Shown: in pieces, positions 26,118-34,957 of the stretch
Position numbering within the stretch: position 1 is the first letter of the stretch
Layout of the letters: every line of letters starts with the position of its first letter
Source: Haematospirillum sp. H1815
GTDB taxonomy: Bacteria > Pseudomonadota > Alphaproteobacteria > Rhodospirillales > Rhodospirillaceae
Length of the DNA: 64,000 bases
Direction of reading: 5' to 3'
Assembly (NCBI RefSeq): GCF_012102705.1
Contig: NZ_JAAVTA010000009.1
Span: 1 to 64,000 of the forward strand
Translations under genes and position numbers: made by a program
The notes under the pieces: model-generated
What the model was told of the DNA's origin: nothing
The model's input: the letters and a program-made list of their open reading frames with translations, nothing else
The model's database searches: none

Positions 26118-26555
26118 TTACGCCTCCGGGTCGTCCAGGGGGACGCCGTACAGCTCAAGCCTGTGCCCTACCAGGCGATAGCCAAGTTTTTCAGCAATAC
26201 GCCTTTGCAGTTCCTCGATGTCTTCATTGTGGAATTCGAAAACCCGACCTGATTTCATGTCGATCAGATGATCGTGATGTTCGTCCTGTATTTCCTCGTA
26301 ACGGGCCCGTCCGTCACCAAAGTCATGGCGTGCCAGAATCTGTGCTTCTTCAAGCAAGCGTACGGTACGATACACAGTTGCAATGGAAATCTTTGGGTCG
26401 ATTACTGTGGCGCGGCGGTACACCTCCTCGACATCCGGATGATCTGTGGCATCAGAAAGAACCTTGGCGATGACCCGGCGCTGGTCGGTCATCTTCATTC
26501 CTTTGTCGATACACATTTGTTCAATGCGGGAAATCGGCTGGAAGCCTCTGTCCAT
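26118..26555 (-). CDS. fur: Fur family transcriptional regulator
   Basis: A 145-residue metal-responsive repressor with an N-terminal winged helix (MKMTDQRRVIAKVL, then ISIATVYRTVRLLEE as recognition helix). The metal-binding region has DEHHDHLIDMKSGRVFEF. The C-terminal CxxC zinc site is absent, as in alphaproteobacterial Fur/Mur proteins, which can respond to iron or manganese. It should dimerise and bind AT-rich operators in the cytoplasm. The start at 26555 has a GGGACAAG-type site. It is transcribed towards olsB. Whether it acts as Fur or Mur cannot be told here, particularly since a separate Irr is encoded at 44.4 kb. Confidence 0.93.
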   Translation of the reverse strand: MDRGFQPISRIEQMCIDKGMKMTDQRRVIAKVLSDATDHPDVEEVYRRATVIDPKISIATVYRTVRLLEEAQILARHDFGDGRARYEEIQDEHHDHLIDMKSGRVFEFHNEDIEELQRRIAEKLGYRLVGHRLELYGVPLDDPEA

Positions 26556-26704
26556 GGTCTTGTCCCTTACGTGTTGGGTGGATAGGGCGGACGGTCCATC
26601 GTATTTGTTGTATCAGAGCCAGGTTGCTGACTTCAGGCAGCGTCGGTTGCCGAGTGTATCGTGTTCCGTCATGTGTGCACAGCTTTGTGCCGGCTTGCCC
26701 CAGC

Positions 26705-26740
26705 ACAAAGCGCCACGACCGTTGGCACGTGGCGCTTTGT
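26705..26740 (-). terminator. terminator of the mucR-like gene
   Basis: A perfect 13-bp stem (ACAAAGCGCCACG and CGTGGCGCTTTGT) with a 10-nt loop lies about 20 nt past the stop of the minus-strand MucR gene. No long T-run follows. Confidence 0.7.
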
Positions 26741-26760
26741 ATCAGCAGTCCCGCCTGTTA

Positions 26761-27177
26761 TCAGCGCTTTGTACGCCGCCGCGACTTTGTGCCAAGACCG
26801 ATTTTCTTGGCAAGTGTCGAGCGGTGGCTTGCATAATTGGGTGCAACCATCGGGTAGTCAGCGGTAAGCCCCCAACGATCACGATACTCTTCTGGGGTCA
26901 TGTTATAAGCTGTCTTCAGATGACGCTTGAGCATCTTCAGCTTCTTGCCATCTTCCAGGCAGATGATGTACTCCGGTGTCACCGACTTCTTGACAGGGAC
27001 AGCAGGTTGTGGGCGCTCGGGCTCGACAAGTGGTGCCCCCAAGGACGTCAGGGCACGGTGCACTTCGGAAATCAGGAGCGGCAGTTCATTGGTCTGAACG
27101 CTGTTGTTCCCCACGTGAGCTGCAACAATTTCGACCGTCAGTGCCAGCACTTCCTTGTCGGTGATTTGTTCGTCCAT
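26761..27177 (-). CDS. MucR/Ros family transcriptional regulator
   Basis: A 138-residue DNA-binding regulator of the alphaproteobacterial Ros/MucR family. The N-terminal half is helical (oligomerisation), and the zinc-finger-like domain covers residues 70-104 with the hallmark TPEEYRDRWGL. Compared with Ros, the second Cys is Asp76 and the last His is Tyr91; only C73 and H86 remain as classic ligands. Some natural MucR relatives show the same kind of change and fold with altered or no zinc. The ATG at 27177 is preceded by GAGGA; the frame reaches 27249 but that part overlaps the promoter. It probably controls envelope, motility or cell-cycle genes, as in relatives. Confidence 0.92.
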   Translation of the reverse strand: MDEQITDKEVLALTVEIVAAHVGNNSVQTNELPLLISEVHRALTSLGAPLVEPERPQPAVPVKKSVTPEYIICLEDGKKLKMLKRHLKTAYNMTPEEYRDRWGLTADYPMVAPNYASHRSTLAKKIGLGTKSRRRTKR

Positions 27178-27213
27178 AAAAACACATCCTCGTGTTTGCG
27201 CTATTTTTCCCGC

Positions 27214-27242
27214 TGTATATTCTGGTGCCGGAAGTTTAGCAA
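27214..27242 (-). promoter_or_regulatory. sigma-70-like promoter for the mucR-like gene
   Basis: Read on the minus strand: TTGCTA (27242-27237), a 17-nt spacer, then TATACA (27219-27214). This predicts a leader of about 30 nt before the ATG at 27177. It lies in the short divergent gap shared with the TusA-like gene. Confidence 0.5.
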
Positions 27243-27274
27243 CACACAAAAACTAAATAAAGTGAGTGTATGGT

Positions 27275-27526
27275 ATGAATGTGGATAAAAAAGATCACTT
27301 TATCGATATAGCAGGAGAGGTTTGTCCATTTACGTTTGTGAAGACCAAGATTCTTCTAGATAAGGTGGAGAGAGGTTCTACAGTCCGTGTTCGTCTTTCA
27401 GGGGCCGAGTCCATAAAGAATGTCCCGGCTTCTGTACGATCAGAAGGTCATCTTATTATTTCATGTCATCCTGAAAATACAGGGGATCCTTATGGCCCTC
27501 ATATTCTGACCATCGAAAAGCAATAA
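27275..27526 (+). CDS. TusA-like sulfurtransferase family protein
   Basis: An 83-residue protein of the TusA/SirA fold. The catalytic Cys17 lies in EVCPFTFVKTKILL; the CPxP proline is replaced by Thr, as in the alphaproteobacterial CPxTFVKTK subfamily. The C-terminal half is LSGAESIKNVPASVRSEGH. Members carry persulfide sulfur in the cytoplasm, but this subfamily's partner is not established. An in-frame GTG at 27266 is an alternative start. Base use is distinctly more AT-rich (AGA, ATA, CTA codons) than in neighbouring genes. It is divergent from the MucR gene. Confidence 0.85.
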   Translation: MNVDKKDHFIDIAGEVCPFTFVKTKILLDKVERGSTVRVRLSGAESIKNVPASVRSEGHLIISCHPENTGDPYGPHILTIEKQ

Positions 27527-27540
27527 TATTGAATGCCTTG

Positions 27541-28602
27541 TTAATATGGCGTTGCTTCTTTTGCTTCCGGATTTCTTGCAGATAACCAGGGTATATCTGG
27601 AATGCGGGAAATCTTGAAAGAGCCGACACGCAGGGTGTTGTCCTGCAGGGTCAGGGGAATAACCGGGTTCTGCGCACTGCCGGTCGTGTTGTGTCTCAGG
27701 GCGGCCAGAACCATATGCAAGATGGCGGCCTCTGATGGTTTCAGGATGCCTTGCCCCAAGAGAATACCTGGTAATTCCTGTGTACCATGAATTTCGGCTG
27801 TGACAGCGGCTTCGGGCTGTAGTCTTTTATCCAGGGCCAAGGTGCCGCGGATGTTGGCACTGGCATGTTTGTATTGCAGGCCGATACGCCTGATTTCCAC
27901 TGTTCCGCCGTTTTGTCTCCAGCCATCCAGGCGGTCTTTCCAGGTCCCGGATTTTGGAAGAATACCGAACAGCTCAAGGTCAATGACTGCGTCTTCCGGT
28001 ATTGCGGCATGGCTGCGGCCATTCTGGTCCTGGATATCAAGTCGTTCCAGGATAAGGGATATTTGCCCCAAGGCAGGGTTCTGGACGCCTTTTTCCTCTG
28101 GTTCGATATGGGCTGACAGTTTCATAAGATCAGCCTTGATCAAGGGTGCTGTTTTGCCCCCGTCCAGAACAACATGGTGAAGCTCGTGGTGCAGGCCCGT
28201 CAGCGCCCCTGAGGCTGTGACATTTACAGCCAGAACGGAGTCTGTTGCCTGAAGGTGGTAGTTTTCTCCGGATGGTGCTGTAACTCTGACGGGGCCTGAT
28301 GTCCGGATTTCAGGGGATAAGAGGGCCCATGGCCGCACGCGGATCTGCATTTGATCCAAGGCAACATGGAAGCCGGAGGTATGACCGATCTCGATCTCAC
28401 CGGTATCAAATGTCATGATACCGGGAAAGCCGGACAGGGTTACGGGTATCGATGAAACGGTCCAGCCTGCGTCAGGAAGCTGGCCTTGCGTTTCATTCCA
28501 TGCCCGGGTGATCATGGAAGATGCCAGAAACCAGCAGGCAGTATACACCCCGGTAACGCATGTGAGCACAATGGTTGTTATCGTAAGGAAGCGCTTTGTC
28601 AT
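27541..28602 (-). CDS. DUF2125 domain protein, membrane-anchored
   Basis: A 353-residue protein with an N-terminal hydrophobic segment (residues 4-26) that could be a signal anchor. A beta-rich body of the DUF2125 type follows, with WTVSSIPVTLSGFPG, IRVRPWALLSP and LRVGSFKISRIPDIPW. These alphaproteobacterial proteins are predicted periplasmic or inner-membrane-attached and have no known role. The ATG at 28602 begins the signal-like helix; the frame extends to 28746, but that would run into pabB. It is the last gene of a minus-strand unit behind the 2-hydroxyacid dehydrogenase gene and pabB. Confidence 0.8.
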   Translation of the reverse strand: MTKRFLTITTIVLTCVTGVYTACWFLASSMITRAWNETQGQLPDAGWTVSSIPVTLSGFPGIMTFDTGEIEIGHTSGFHVALDQMQIRVRPWALLSPEIRTSGPVRVTAPSGENYHLQATDSVLAVNVTASGALTGLHHELHHVVLDGGKTAPLIKADLMKLSAHIEPEEKGVQNPALGQISLILERLDIQDQNGRSHAAIPEDAVIDLELFGILPKSGTWKDRLDGWRQNGGTVEIRRIGLQYKHASANIRGTLALDKRLQPEAAVTAEIHGTQELPGILLGQGILKPSEAAILHMVLAALRHNTTGSAQNPVIPLTLQDNTLRVGSFKISRIPDIPWLSARNPEAKEATPY

Positions 28603-28645
28603 TCCGGGTCTTTTCCGTTTGTTTTGATGTCCGGGGTATGATTGT

Positions 28646-29971
28646 TCAGGGCGCTGTTCCGGCGGCAGCCTGTAACAACGGCGCGACTTTTGTCCGTGCT
28701 TCCTCGACTTCATCAGCGGGGCTGGAATCCGCGACAATACCTCCACCGGCTTGTGCTACCAGCCGTCCGGTGCGTCCGGCGACCAAGGTTCGTATTACAA
28801 TTGAGCTGTCCATGGATCCGTCAGCCCCGATCCAGAAGATGCTGCCACAGTATGGGCCGCGCCGCCCCGGTTCCAGGGTATTGATAATTTCCATGGCCCG
28901 TATTTTTGGGGCGCCGGTAATTGAGCCACCCGGGAAGGTGGCTTTCAGCAGGGAAATGGCATTCTCCCCTTTCCTCAGGTGTCCGCGCACGACAGAGACC
29001 AGATGGTGGACGCTGGCGAACGTTTCTGGCCCGTTCAGGACTGGAACTTTCACGCTGCCAACCCGGCAAACGCGAGACAGATCGTTGCGCATAAGGTCAA
29101 CAATCATCAGATTTTCAGCTTGATCCTTCTTGCTGTTGATCAGTTCATCCAGCAATGCCTTGTCTTCTGCGGGTGTTTGTCCACGTTTGCGGGTCCCCTT
29201 GATGGGGCGTGTTTCAACCGTGCCATTCGCCCCAACTTTCAGGAAGCGTTCCGGTGATGCAGACAATACAGTTGCTCCGCCGAAGTGTGCAAAGGCAGCA
29301 AACGGGGCTGGCGATGTCTGCCTCAGGCGGCGGTAGAGGTCAAAAATGGGGAAGCGATCTGGAAGTTGACCCAGGAAGCGACGGGTCCAGTTGGCCTGGA
29401 AAATATCGCCAGCCTGTATGAAGTCTATAACTTTTGCAATGGCTTGGGCTGCTTCTTCGTCATCTTGCTCAGGATAAAGCGGTATGCCGTCAGTTCGTGG
29501 TGGGGGCAGGGGTGTGGTTCCCGCTGCATCAAGAAGCCTTTTGGCCGTATCTTTGCCGTCCGGTGTGTGGGTGAGGAAAGCCCGGCGACAGCTGGTATCG
29601 AAAACAAGGGCAGCCTTGTACACGCCAAAGGCCATTTCTGGCACGTTGATGTCATCGGCTTTCGGGGCAGGCAATGTTTCCAGATGCCGCCCGGCTTCAT
29701 AGCTGATCCAGCCAATAAGTCCGCCATGGAAGGGTGGGGTATCGGGATGCCTGGGAAGGAAAGGCTCCCGCATCGCTTGTATGGCCTGTTCCAGCGCATC
29801 GAACGGATTGGACGGATCTATAACCAGCTTTTGTGGGTAGGCCGCCAGAATTGTCCAGCGTCCGCGTCCGCCGGCTTCTGCTGCAGAATCAAGAAGAACG
29901 GCGCCCTCCTGCCCCGACAGTGGGGCAAAAGCGGTCAGCGGGTCTCGCCATGGAATTTCGTGTGCTGTCAT
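28646..29971 (-). CDS. pabB: aminodeoxychorismate synthase component I
   Basis: A 441-residue chorismate-utilising enzyme making 4-amino-4-deoxychorismate for folate. The motif PIKGTRKRG carries the Lys that separates PabB from anthranilate synthase TrpE, which usually has PIAGT. Other signatures are GDIFQANWTRRF, LSASPERFL, ENLMIVDLMRNDLSRV, TFPGGSITGAPK and AQAGGGIVADS. The length is that of PabB without a fused PabC lyase; the glutaminase partner PabA is not in the window. It lies 53 bp after a 2-hydroxyacid dehydrogenase gene and 43 bp before the DUF2125 gene, probably one operon. Confidence 0.93.
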   Translation of the reverse strand: MTAHEIPWRDPLTAFAPLSGQEGAVLLDSAAEAGGRGRWTILAAYPQKLVIDPSNPFDALEQAIQAMREPFLPRHPDTPPFHGGLIGWISYEAGRHLETLPAPKADDINVPEMAFGVYKAALVFDTSCRRAFLTHTPDGKDTAKRLLDAAGTTPLPPPRTDGIPLYPEQDDEEAAQAIAKVIDFIQAGDIFQANWTRRFLGQLPDRFPIFDLYRRLRQTSPAPFAAFAHFGGATVLSASPERFLKVGANGTVETRPIKGTRKRGQTPAEDKALLDELINSKKDQAENLMIVDLMRNDLSRVCRVGSVKVPVLNGPETFASVHHLVSVVRGHLRKGENAISLLKATFPGGSITGAPKIRAMEIINTLEPGRRGPYCGSIFWIGADGSMDSSIVIRTLVAGRTGRLVAQAGGGIVADSSPADEVEEARTKVAPLLQAAAGTAP

Positions 29972-30024
29972 GGTGAGAGGGTATAGTCTCTTCCACTATG
30001 GAAGGCGAGCCCTGCGTTATGGAA

Positions 30025-31005
30025 TCAGGATGGCAGAACCCGGTCCGGCGGGCAATGCCCGTCGCTGAAGGCGCGGATGTTGCACAGAACCTTTTCTCCC
30101 ATCGCAATGCGTCCCTCCACGGTTGATGATCCCATGTGGGGCAGAAGGATGACATTTTCCAGGTTTCGCAGTTTCGGGTTTATGTGTGGTTCACTCTCGA
30201 AAACGTCCAGTCCTGCCCCTGCCAGCTCCTGTCGTTGCAGCATGGTGACAAGGGCTTCTTCATCAACAATATTACCCCGGGCGGTGTTGATGACGCAGAC
30301 GTGGTCCCGCAATAACCTCAGTCGTCGTGCGCACAGAAGGTGATAGGTGGCAGGGGTCTGTGGGCAATGAACGCTGAGAATATCAATACGGGCCAGCATC
30401 TGGTCCAGGCTTTGCCACCATGTTGCTTCCAGCTCGGCTTCGATATCGGGGTGCAGGCGATTACGGTTGTGATAGTGGATGGTCATGTCAAAGCTTCGCG
30501 CCCGCCGGGCGACGGCTTGCCCTATGCGTCCCATGCCAATAATACCCAGTCGCTTGCCGGATATACGACTGCCCAGCATGTGGGTAGGGCTCCACCCTGT
30601 CCAGTGTCCGGAACGGGCCAAGCGTTCGCCCTCTGCCAAGCGCCGTGGAACAGCCAGGATCAATGCCATGGTCATGTCAGCCGTATCGTCGGTCAGAACG
30701 TCCGGCGTGTTGGTGACAACAATTCCCCGTTCATGTGCCGTGCCAAGATCAATGTGATCGGTTCCGTTGCCAAAGCTGGCAATCAAGCGGAGTCGGCTGC
30801 TTGATTGTTCCAGGATTGTCTTGTCCAGGCGGTCCGTTACCGTTGGTACCAGGACATCTGCCTCCTTTACAGCTGTGATCAGCTGATCGTGCCCAAGGGG
30901 GGTGTCGTTTATATTCAGGCGACAGTCAAAAAGTTCCATCATGCGGGTTTCGATGACATCCGGCAGGCGGCGTGTTACGATCACCAGCGGTTTTTTTGCT
31001 GCCAT
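30025..31005 (-). CDS. D-isomer-specific 2-hydroxyacid dehydrogenase (glyoxylate reductase-like)
   Basis: A 326-residue NAD(P)-dependent dehydrogenase. The Rossmann motif GIIGMGRIGQAVARRA begins near residue 150. The catalytic set is visible as INTARGNIVDEEAL (Arg), GLDVFESEP (Glu) and LLPHMGSSTVEGR (His). The N-terminal region includes IASFGNGTDHIDL. It most resembles glyoxylate/hydroxypyruvate reductases, but substrate choice is not fixed by these motifs. ATG 31005 is preferred over TTG 31008, with GGAG about 8 nt upstream. It is the first gene of the unit running through pabB to the DUF2125 gene. Confidence 0.9.
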   Translation of the reverse strand: MAAKKPLVIVTRRLPDVIETRMMELFDCRLNINDTPLGHDQLITAVKEADVLVPTVTDRLDKTILEQSSSRLRLIASFGNGTDHIDLGTAHERGIVVTNTPDVLTDDTADMTMALILAVPRRLAEGERLARSGHWTGWSPTHMLGSRISGKRLGIIGMGRIGQAVARRARSFDMTIHYHNRNRLHPDIEAELEATWWQSLDQMLARIDILSVHCPQTPATYHLLCARRLRLLRDHVCVINTARGNIVDEEALVTMLQRQELAGAGLDVFESEPHINPKLRNLENVILLPHMGSSTVEGRIAMGEKVLCNIRAFSDGHCPPDRVLPS

Positions 31006-31231
31006 CAAGGGAACTCCGACTATACATCTTAAGATGATAATCCGGTACCACTGCTACCTTGGTTTGTCCATGCCTTCCGGGTTGTCCTGTCGAGTGTGTC
31101 TTGAAAAACGCGCAGGAGCCTGTATTGAAGGGGAATTAAGTCAGGCTTGTATCGGTGTTCCTGTGGCCAGAAAATGTGGGTCCATGTGCGCTGTTCGGGG
31201 CTTTCTGGTGCTGTGACCATAGGTATGAGGT

Positions 31232-31774
31232 GTGCGACTCTCCGTGCGACGACTGTTTCTTCTCCGTTTTATTCTGTTATCTCTTGCTGCCCTCTGCATT
31301 CTCTGGGGCGGCGTATCGCTTTATGCGGGAGTGGCTTTTGCAGCATCATCCAGCGGGGTCCTTCCCTTGCCCCGCTTTGTCTCCCTGCGTGCGGACCAAG
31401 TCAACATGCGGGCTGGTCCTGGCGCCCGCTATCCGGTTGACTGGGTTTATATGCGGCGGGATTTACCCGTGGAAGTCATTGCCGAGTATGAAACCTGGCG
31501 CAAGATCCGCGATCCGGATGGTACGGAAGGGTGGGTGCACCAGAGCATGCTGGCCGGGCGACGGATGGCTGTGGTTCGCGGCCGTAAAGCTATGTTGCGT
31601 CGCACAGCAGATGATAGCTCTTCTGCTGCGGCCTGGCTGGACCCCGGTGTTGTTCTGCGCCTGCACCAGTGCCCGCCGGGTAGCGAGTATTGTCGGGTTG
31701 AGGTTGAAGGGTATCAGGGATGGTTGCGACGTGGTGAGATCTGGGGAATTTACAAAGGCGAGATTGTTGACTGA
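31232..31774 (+). CDS. exported bacterial SH3-domain protein
   Basis: A 180-residue protein with an N-terminal signal sequence (Arg-rich start, hydrophobic core at residues 8-30, likely cleavage after VAFA). Two SH3-like repeats follow: VNMRAGPGARYPVDWVY with EGWVHQSML, then KAMLRRTADDSS with GYQGWLRRGEIWGIY. Such proteins act in the periplasm, often binding cell wall peptides; no catalytic domain is attached. The start is GTG 31232 (GTG 31244 is possible). It ends about 215 bp before rimP and a terminator lies between. Confidence 0.85.
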   Translation: MRLSVRRLFLLRFILLSLAALCILWGGVSLYAGVAFAASSSGVLPLPRFVSLRADQVNMRAGPGARYPVDWVYMRRDLPVEVIAEYETWRKIRDPDGTEGWVHQSMLAGRRMAVVRGRKAMLRRTADDSSSAAAWLDPGVVLRLHQCPPGSEYCRVEVEGYQGWLRRGEIWGIYKGEIVD

Positions 31775-31784
31775 GGTGAAGGGC

Positions 31785-31825
31785 CTTCACAGGCTGTAAG
31801 GTAGCTCTTGCCTTCGCCTGTGAAG
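31785..31825 (+). promoter_or_regulatory. long stem-loop between the SH3 gene and rimP
   Basis: CTTCACAGGC (31785-31794) pairs perfectly with GCCTGTGAAG (31816-31825), and an inner AAGGTA/TGCCTT stem extends it. It lies 10 nt after the SH3 stop codon. It may be a first terminator or part of the rimP operon leader. Confidence 0.5.
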
Positions 31826-31881
31826 CGGTGTACAACCCACCGATGACATTCTCTGGTTTGTCCTGTCCGGGACTTTCGAGG

Positions 31882-31904
31882 GTGGGCCAGTGGCCCACTT
31901 TTTT
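31882..31904 (+). terminator. Rho-independent terminator upstream of rimP
   Basis: A perfect 7-bp GC-rich stem (GTGGGCC, AGT loop, GGCCCAC) is followed by T6. It ends transcription from the SH3 gene or acts as an attenuator before rimP, whose start is 87 nt downstream. Confidence 0.85.
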
Positions 31905-31990
31905 GTTATGTGGATCAAGGATTCCCGGGCAGCCAGACTATTTTGAGCGTGTTCGGTCTTGATATTTTCTTGGGGTATTTGGGTACCGGT

Positions 31991-32488
31991 ATGGATCTTG
32001 CCGAGCGATTGGTTGGTATTGTAGAGCCAACCCTTGACGATATGGGATATGAGCTGGTGCGGGTTCTTATACAGGGAACGCGGCGCCAGACAGTGCAGGT
32101 TATGGCAGAGCGCCGGGATTCGGTTCCCATGACGGTGGAAGACTGTGCGGATATCAGCCGCGCCTTGTCCGCCGTCCTGGACGTGGAAGATCCTGTTGCC
32201 GGGGCCTATAACCTTGAGGTCAGCTCACCGGGCATTGACCGTCCCTTGACGCGTGCCAGAGATTATGAAGTCTGGGCCGGCTTTGACATCAAGCTGGAGA
32301 CGCGCCAGCTGCTGGACGGGCGCAAGCGCTTTTCCGGTCGCCTTCTTGGCCTGGATCCTGATGGGAATATTCGGATACAAGGCGATGAGGGCGCTTGGTT
32401 GGTGCCGCTGGATGCGGTCTGGAAGGCCAAGCTTGTCCTCACTGATGAGTTGATAGAATTTGTGACCCGCCAGGAGGCGGAGCACTGA
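31991..32488 (+). CDS. rimP: ribosome maturation factor RimP
   Basis: A 165-residue cytoplasmic factor for 30S subunit maturation. The N-terminal domain has LVGIVEPTLDDMGYELVRV and the conserved core NLEVSSPGIDRPLTRARDYE. A C-terminal SH3-like domain follows (RFSGRLLGLDPDGNIRI). The ATG at 31991 gives the usual alphaproteobacterial N-terminus MDLAERL; the frame extends to 31910, but that part runs from just beyond the terminator. It is the first gene of the nusA-infB cluster. Confidence 0.95.
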   Translation: MDLAERLVGIVEPTLDDMGYELVRVLIQGTRRQTVQVMAERRDSVPMTVEDCADISRALSAVLDVEDPVAGAYNLEVSSPGIDRPLTRARDYEVWAGFDIKLETRQLLDGRKRFSGRLLGLDPDGNIRIQGDEGAWLVPLDAVWKAKLVLTDELIEFVTRQEAEH

Positions 32489-32579
32489 GTAAGGAACAGT
32501 GTGTGGCGTGTCGGTTCGCCGGATTTGGTCTGCACCTGATGTAATACCGCGAAGACAGTAACTCGAGGGCTTGGAAAAG

Positions 32580-34121
32580 ATGGAACGTACTGTTGGCATG
32601 GCGCGACCGGAACTGATCATGGTCGCCGACAGCGTCGCCCGCGACAAGAGCATTGATCGCGAAGAGGTGTTCATTGCTATGGAGCAGGCCATCCAGAAGG
32701 CCGGACGCTCCAAGTATGGTCACGAGCATGATATTCGCGCCCGTATTGACCGTCGCAATGGTGAGATCAAGCTGGCCCGCTATCTTGAGGTTGTCGAGGA
32801 CGTCGAAGACGAAAACACGCAGCTTACGGTTTCCCAGGCGCAGCGCCGCAAGCCGGGGGCTGTTGTCGGTGACTTTATCGTTGATCCTCTGCCGCCGATT
32901 GACTTCGGGCGTATCGCTGCCCAGACCGCCAAGCAGGTTATTGTCCAGAAGGTGCGCGATGCCGAGCGTGACCGTCAGTACGGCGAGTACAAGGACCGCG
33001 TTGGCGATGTGGTCAACGGTCTTGTGAAGCGTGTCGAGTTTGGCAATGTTGTCGTGGACTTGGGTCGTGCCGAGGCACTGCTGCGCCGTGACGAATTAAT
33101 CCCGCGCGAGCATTTCAAGAACGGTGATCGTGTGCGCGCCTTTGTTAAGGACGTGCGCCGCGAGCAGAGGGGGCCGCAGATTTTCCTGTCCCGTACCGAT
33201 GCCGGCTTTATGGCCCAGCTTTTTTCGCAGGAAGTTCCCGAAATTTATGACGGCGTCATAGAAATCAAGGCTGTTGCCCGTGATCCCGGGTCCCGAGCCA
33301 AGATTGCCGTGGTCTCCAGGGACTCGGGTATTGATCCGGTTGGCGCGTGCGTTGGTATGCGTGGATCCCGTGTTCAGGCTGTTGTGGCGGAGCTTCAGGG
33401 TGAAAAGATCGATATCATTCCGTGGTCTGTGGATCCCGCCACCTTTGTTGTCAACGCCCTTGCCCCGGCCGAGGTTGCCAAGGTCGTGATCGATGAGGAT
33501 GGCGGACGCATGGAGGTTGTGGTGCCTGACGAGCAGCTGTCGCTTGCTATCGGGCGTCGTGGTCAGAATGTCCGGCTTGCTTCCCAGTTGTCGGGTTGGG
33601 ACATTGATATTCTGACGGAGGAAGCGGAATCCGAGCGTCGCCAGGAAGAGTTCCGTCGTGTGTCCGGTGCCTTCATGGAAGCTTTGGATGTCGATGACGT
33701 TTTGGCTCATTTGCTGGTGACTGAAGGCTTCGGCTCTGTGGAAGAAGTCGCTTGGGTTGATCTGGAAGAAATTGCCTCGATCGAAGGCCTTGATACCGAT
33801 GTTGCGGCCGAGTTGCAGCAGCGTGCCCGTGAGTTCCTGGAAGAGCGTGACCGGGCTGCGGAAGACGAGCGTCGTGCCTTGGGCGTTTCCGATGAACTGG
33901 CGGCGTTTTCGGGGATGACGCCCGCGCTGTTGGTTTGCTTGGGTCGCAATGATGTGAAGACCATCGATGATCTTGCAGATTTGGCGTCGGACGAGTTGGT
34001 TGAGTTTTCTGCTGGTTCCGTTTCCGAGGGTGATGCCAACCGTATGATCATGGAAGCCCGTGTCCAGGCTGGTTGGTTTGGTGATGAAGATCCCTTTGGC
34101 GCTGCCGGGGATGAGGCATAA
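32580..34121 (+). CDS. nusA: transcription termination/antitermination protein NusA
   Basis: About 513 residues. The N-terminal RNA polymerase-binding domain ([15 protein letters not shown]) is followed by an S1 domain ([19 protein letters not shown], about residues 140-205). Two KH domains come next ([19 protein letters not shown] and [20 protein letters not shown]). The C-terminal acidic region has helix-hairpin-helix-like repeats. ATG 32580 is favoured (GGAAAAG just upstream); TTG 32571 and ATG 32598 are in frame. It regulates pausing, termination and antitermination and sits 91 bp after rimP, as is usual. Confidence 0.97.
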   Translation: MERTVGMARPELIMVADSVARDKSIDREEVFIAMEQAIQKAGRSKYGHEHDIRARIDRRNGEIKLARYLEVVEDVEDENTQLTVSQAQRRKPGAVVGDFIVDPLPPIDFGRIAAQTAKQVIVQKVRDAERDRQYGEYKDRVGDVVNGLVKRVEFGNVVVDLGRAEALLRRDELIPREHFKNGDRVRAFVKDVRREQRGPQIFLSRTDAGFMAQLFSQEVPEIYDGVIEIKAVARDPGSRAKIAVVSRDSGIDPVGACVGMRGSRVQAVVAELQGEKIDIIPWSVDPATFVVNALAPAEVAKVVIDEDGGRMEVVVPDEQLSLAIGRRGQNVRLASQLSGWDIDILTEEAESERRQEEFRRVSGAFMEALDVDDVLAHLLVTEGFGSVEEVAWVDLEEIASIEGLDTDVAAELQQRAREFLEERDRAAEDERRALGVSDELAAFSGMTPALLVCLGRNDVKTIDDLADLASDELVEFSAGSVSEGDANRMIMEARVQAGWFGDEDPFGAAGDEA

Positions 34122-34135
34122 GGGAGAGCACCCGG

Positions 34136-34936
34136 GTGGTTTTTCGTTCCGGCATATCGGTTGCGTCGTCCTCTTCAGGGCGGCGACCCCACCGGAAAGG
34201 GGCATCACCGGGTTCTGCCGGTGACCGTGCCGGCCCTGTGATGTCTTCCGGTCCGCAGCGTCGTTGCTTGGTGACAGGTGCCAGTTGTTCGCGGGATGAT
34301 TTGTTGCGTTTTGTCATTAGTCCCGATGGTATTCTGGTCCCCGATATTGAGGCGGGTTTGCCCGGACGGGGATTCTGGTTGAGTGCACGGCGGGATGTGT
34401 TAGAAACGGCAGTGCAGAAAAAAGTTTTTTTGCGTGCTGCACGCCGCCAGATTGATATTCCCCGCGATCTTCCTGACAGGATTGCCGGGCTTGTCAGAAA
34501 GCGTTGCCTGGCACTTCTGGGCTTTGCCCGTCGTGCTGGTCTGGTTGTTGCCGGGTTTGACAAGGTACAGGCCCTTGTCCGTTCCGGTCAGGTTGCCCTG
34601 TTGCTGGAGGCGACAGAAGGAGCAGCCGACGGGCGCCGCAAGCTGGAGGCGCTGATGCACCACACCAGCGATGTTGCGCGTGTGGTTGATATTTTGACGG
34701 GGCCTGAGATGGCCTCTGTTCTGGGGCGGGAGCACGTGGTGCATGTTGCTGTCGCCTGCGGAAAGCCGGAGCAGCGTATGCTGGTTGACCGGCTTGTCAG
34801 GGAACTTGACCGGCTCGCGGCCTGTTGCGGGAAGGTCACACGGCCGCTGGAAGCAGTGGATGAACATTTGCGGTCGCCGACAGCGGCGACTGTGCCCGAG
34901 CCGGAGCCAGGAGTGGCGCCGGGGAATACGGAATAG
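34136..34936 (+). CDS. YlxR-type RNA-binding protein (DUF448) fused to an L7Ae-like domain
   Basis: A 266-residue protein between nusA and infB. Residues 40-110 form the YlxR/DUF448 domain (RRCLVTGASCSRDDLLRFVI, then LPGRGFWLSARRDV). Residues 120-215 resemble the L7Ae/YlxQ domain (LALLGFARRAGLVVAGFDKV with GQVALLLEATEGA). YlxR and YlxQ are separate genes in Firmicutes and fused in alphaproteobacteria. The start is GTG 34136, with AGGGAGAG about 8 nt upstream. It is expected to bind RNA or contact transcription or translation machinery; its exact role is not settled. Confidence 0.92.
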   Translation: MVFRSGISVASSSSGRRPHRKGASPGSAGDRAGPVMSSGPQRRCLVTGASCSRDDLLRFVISPDGILVPDIEAGLPGRGFWLSARRDVLETAVQKKVFLRAARRQIDIPRDLPDRIAGLVRKRCLALLGFARRAGLVVAGFDKVQALVRSGQVALLLEATEGAADGRRKLEALMHHTSDVARVVDILTGPEMASVLGREHVVHVAVACGKPEQRMLVDRLVRELDRLAACCGKVTRPLEAVDEHLRSPTAATVPEPEPGVAPGNTE

Positions 34937-34957
34937 ACGCCAGGACAACCGGTACGC

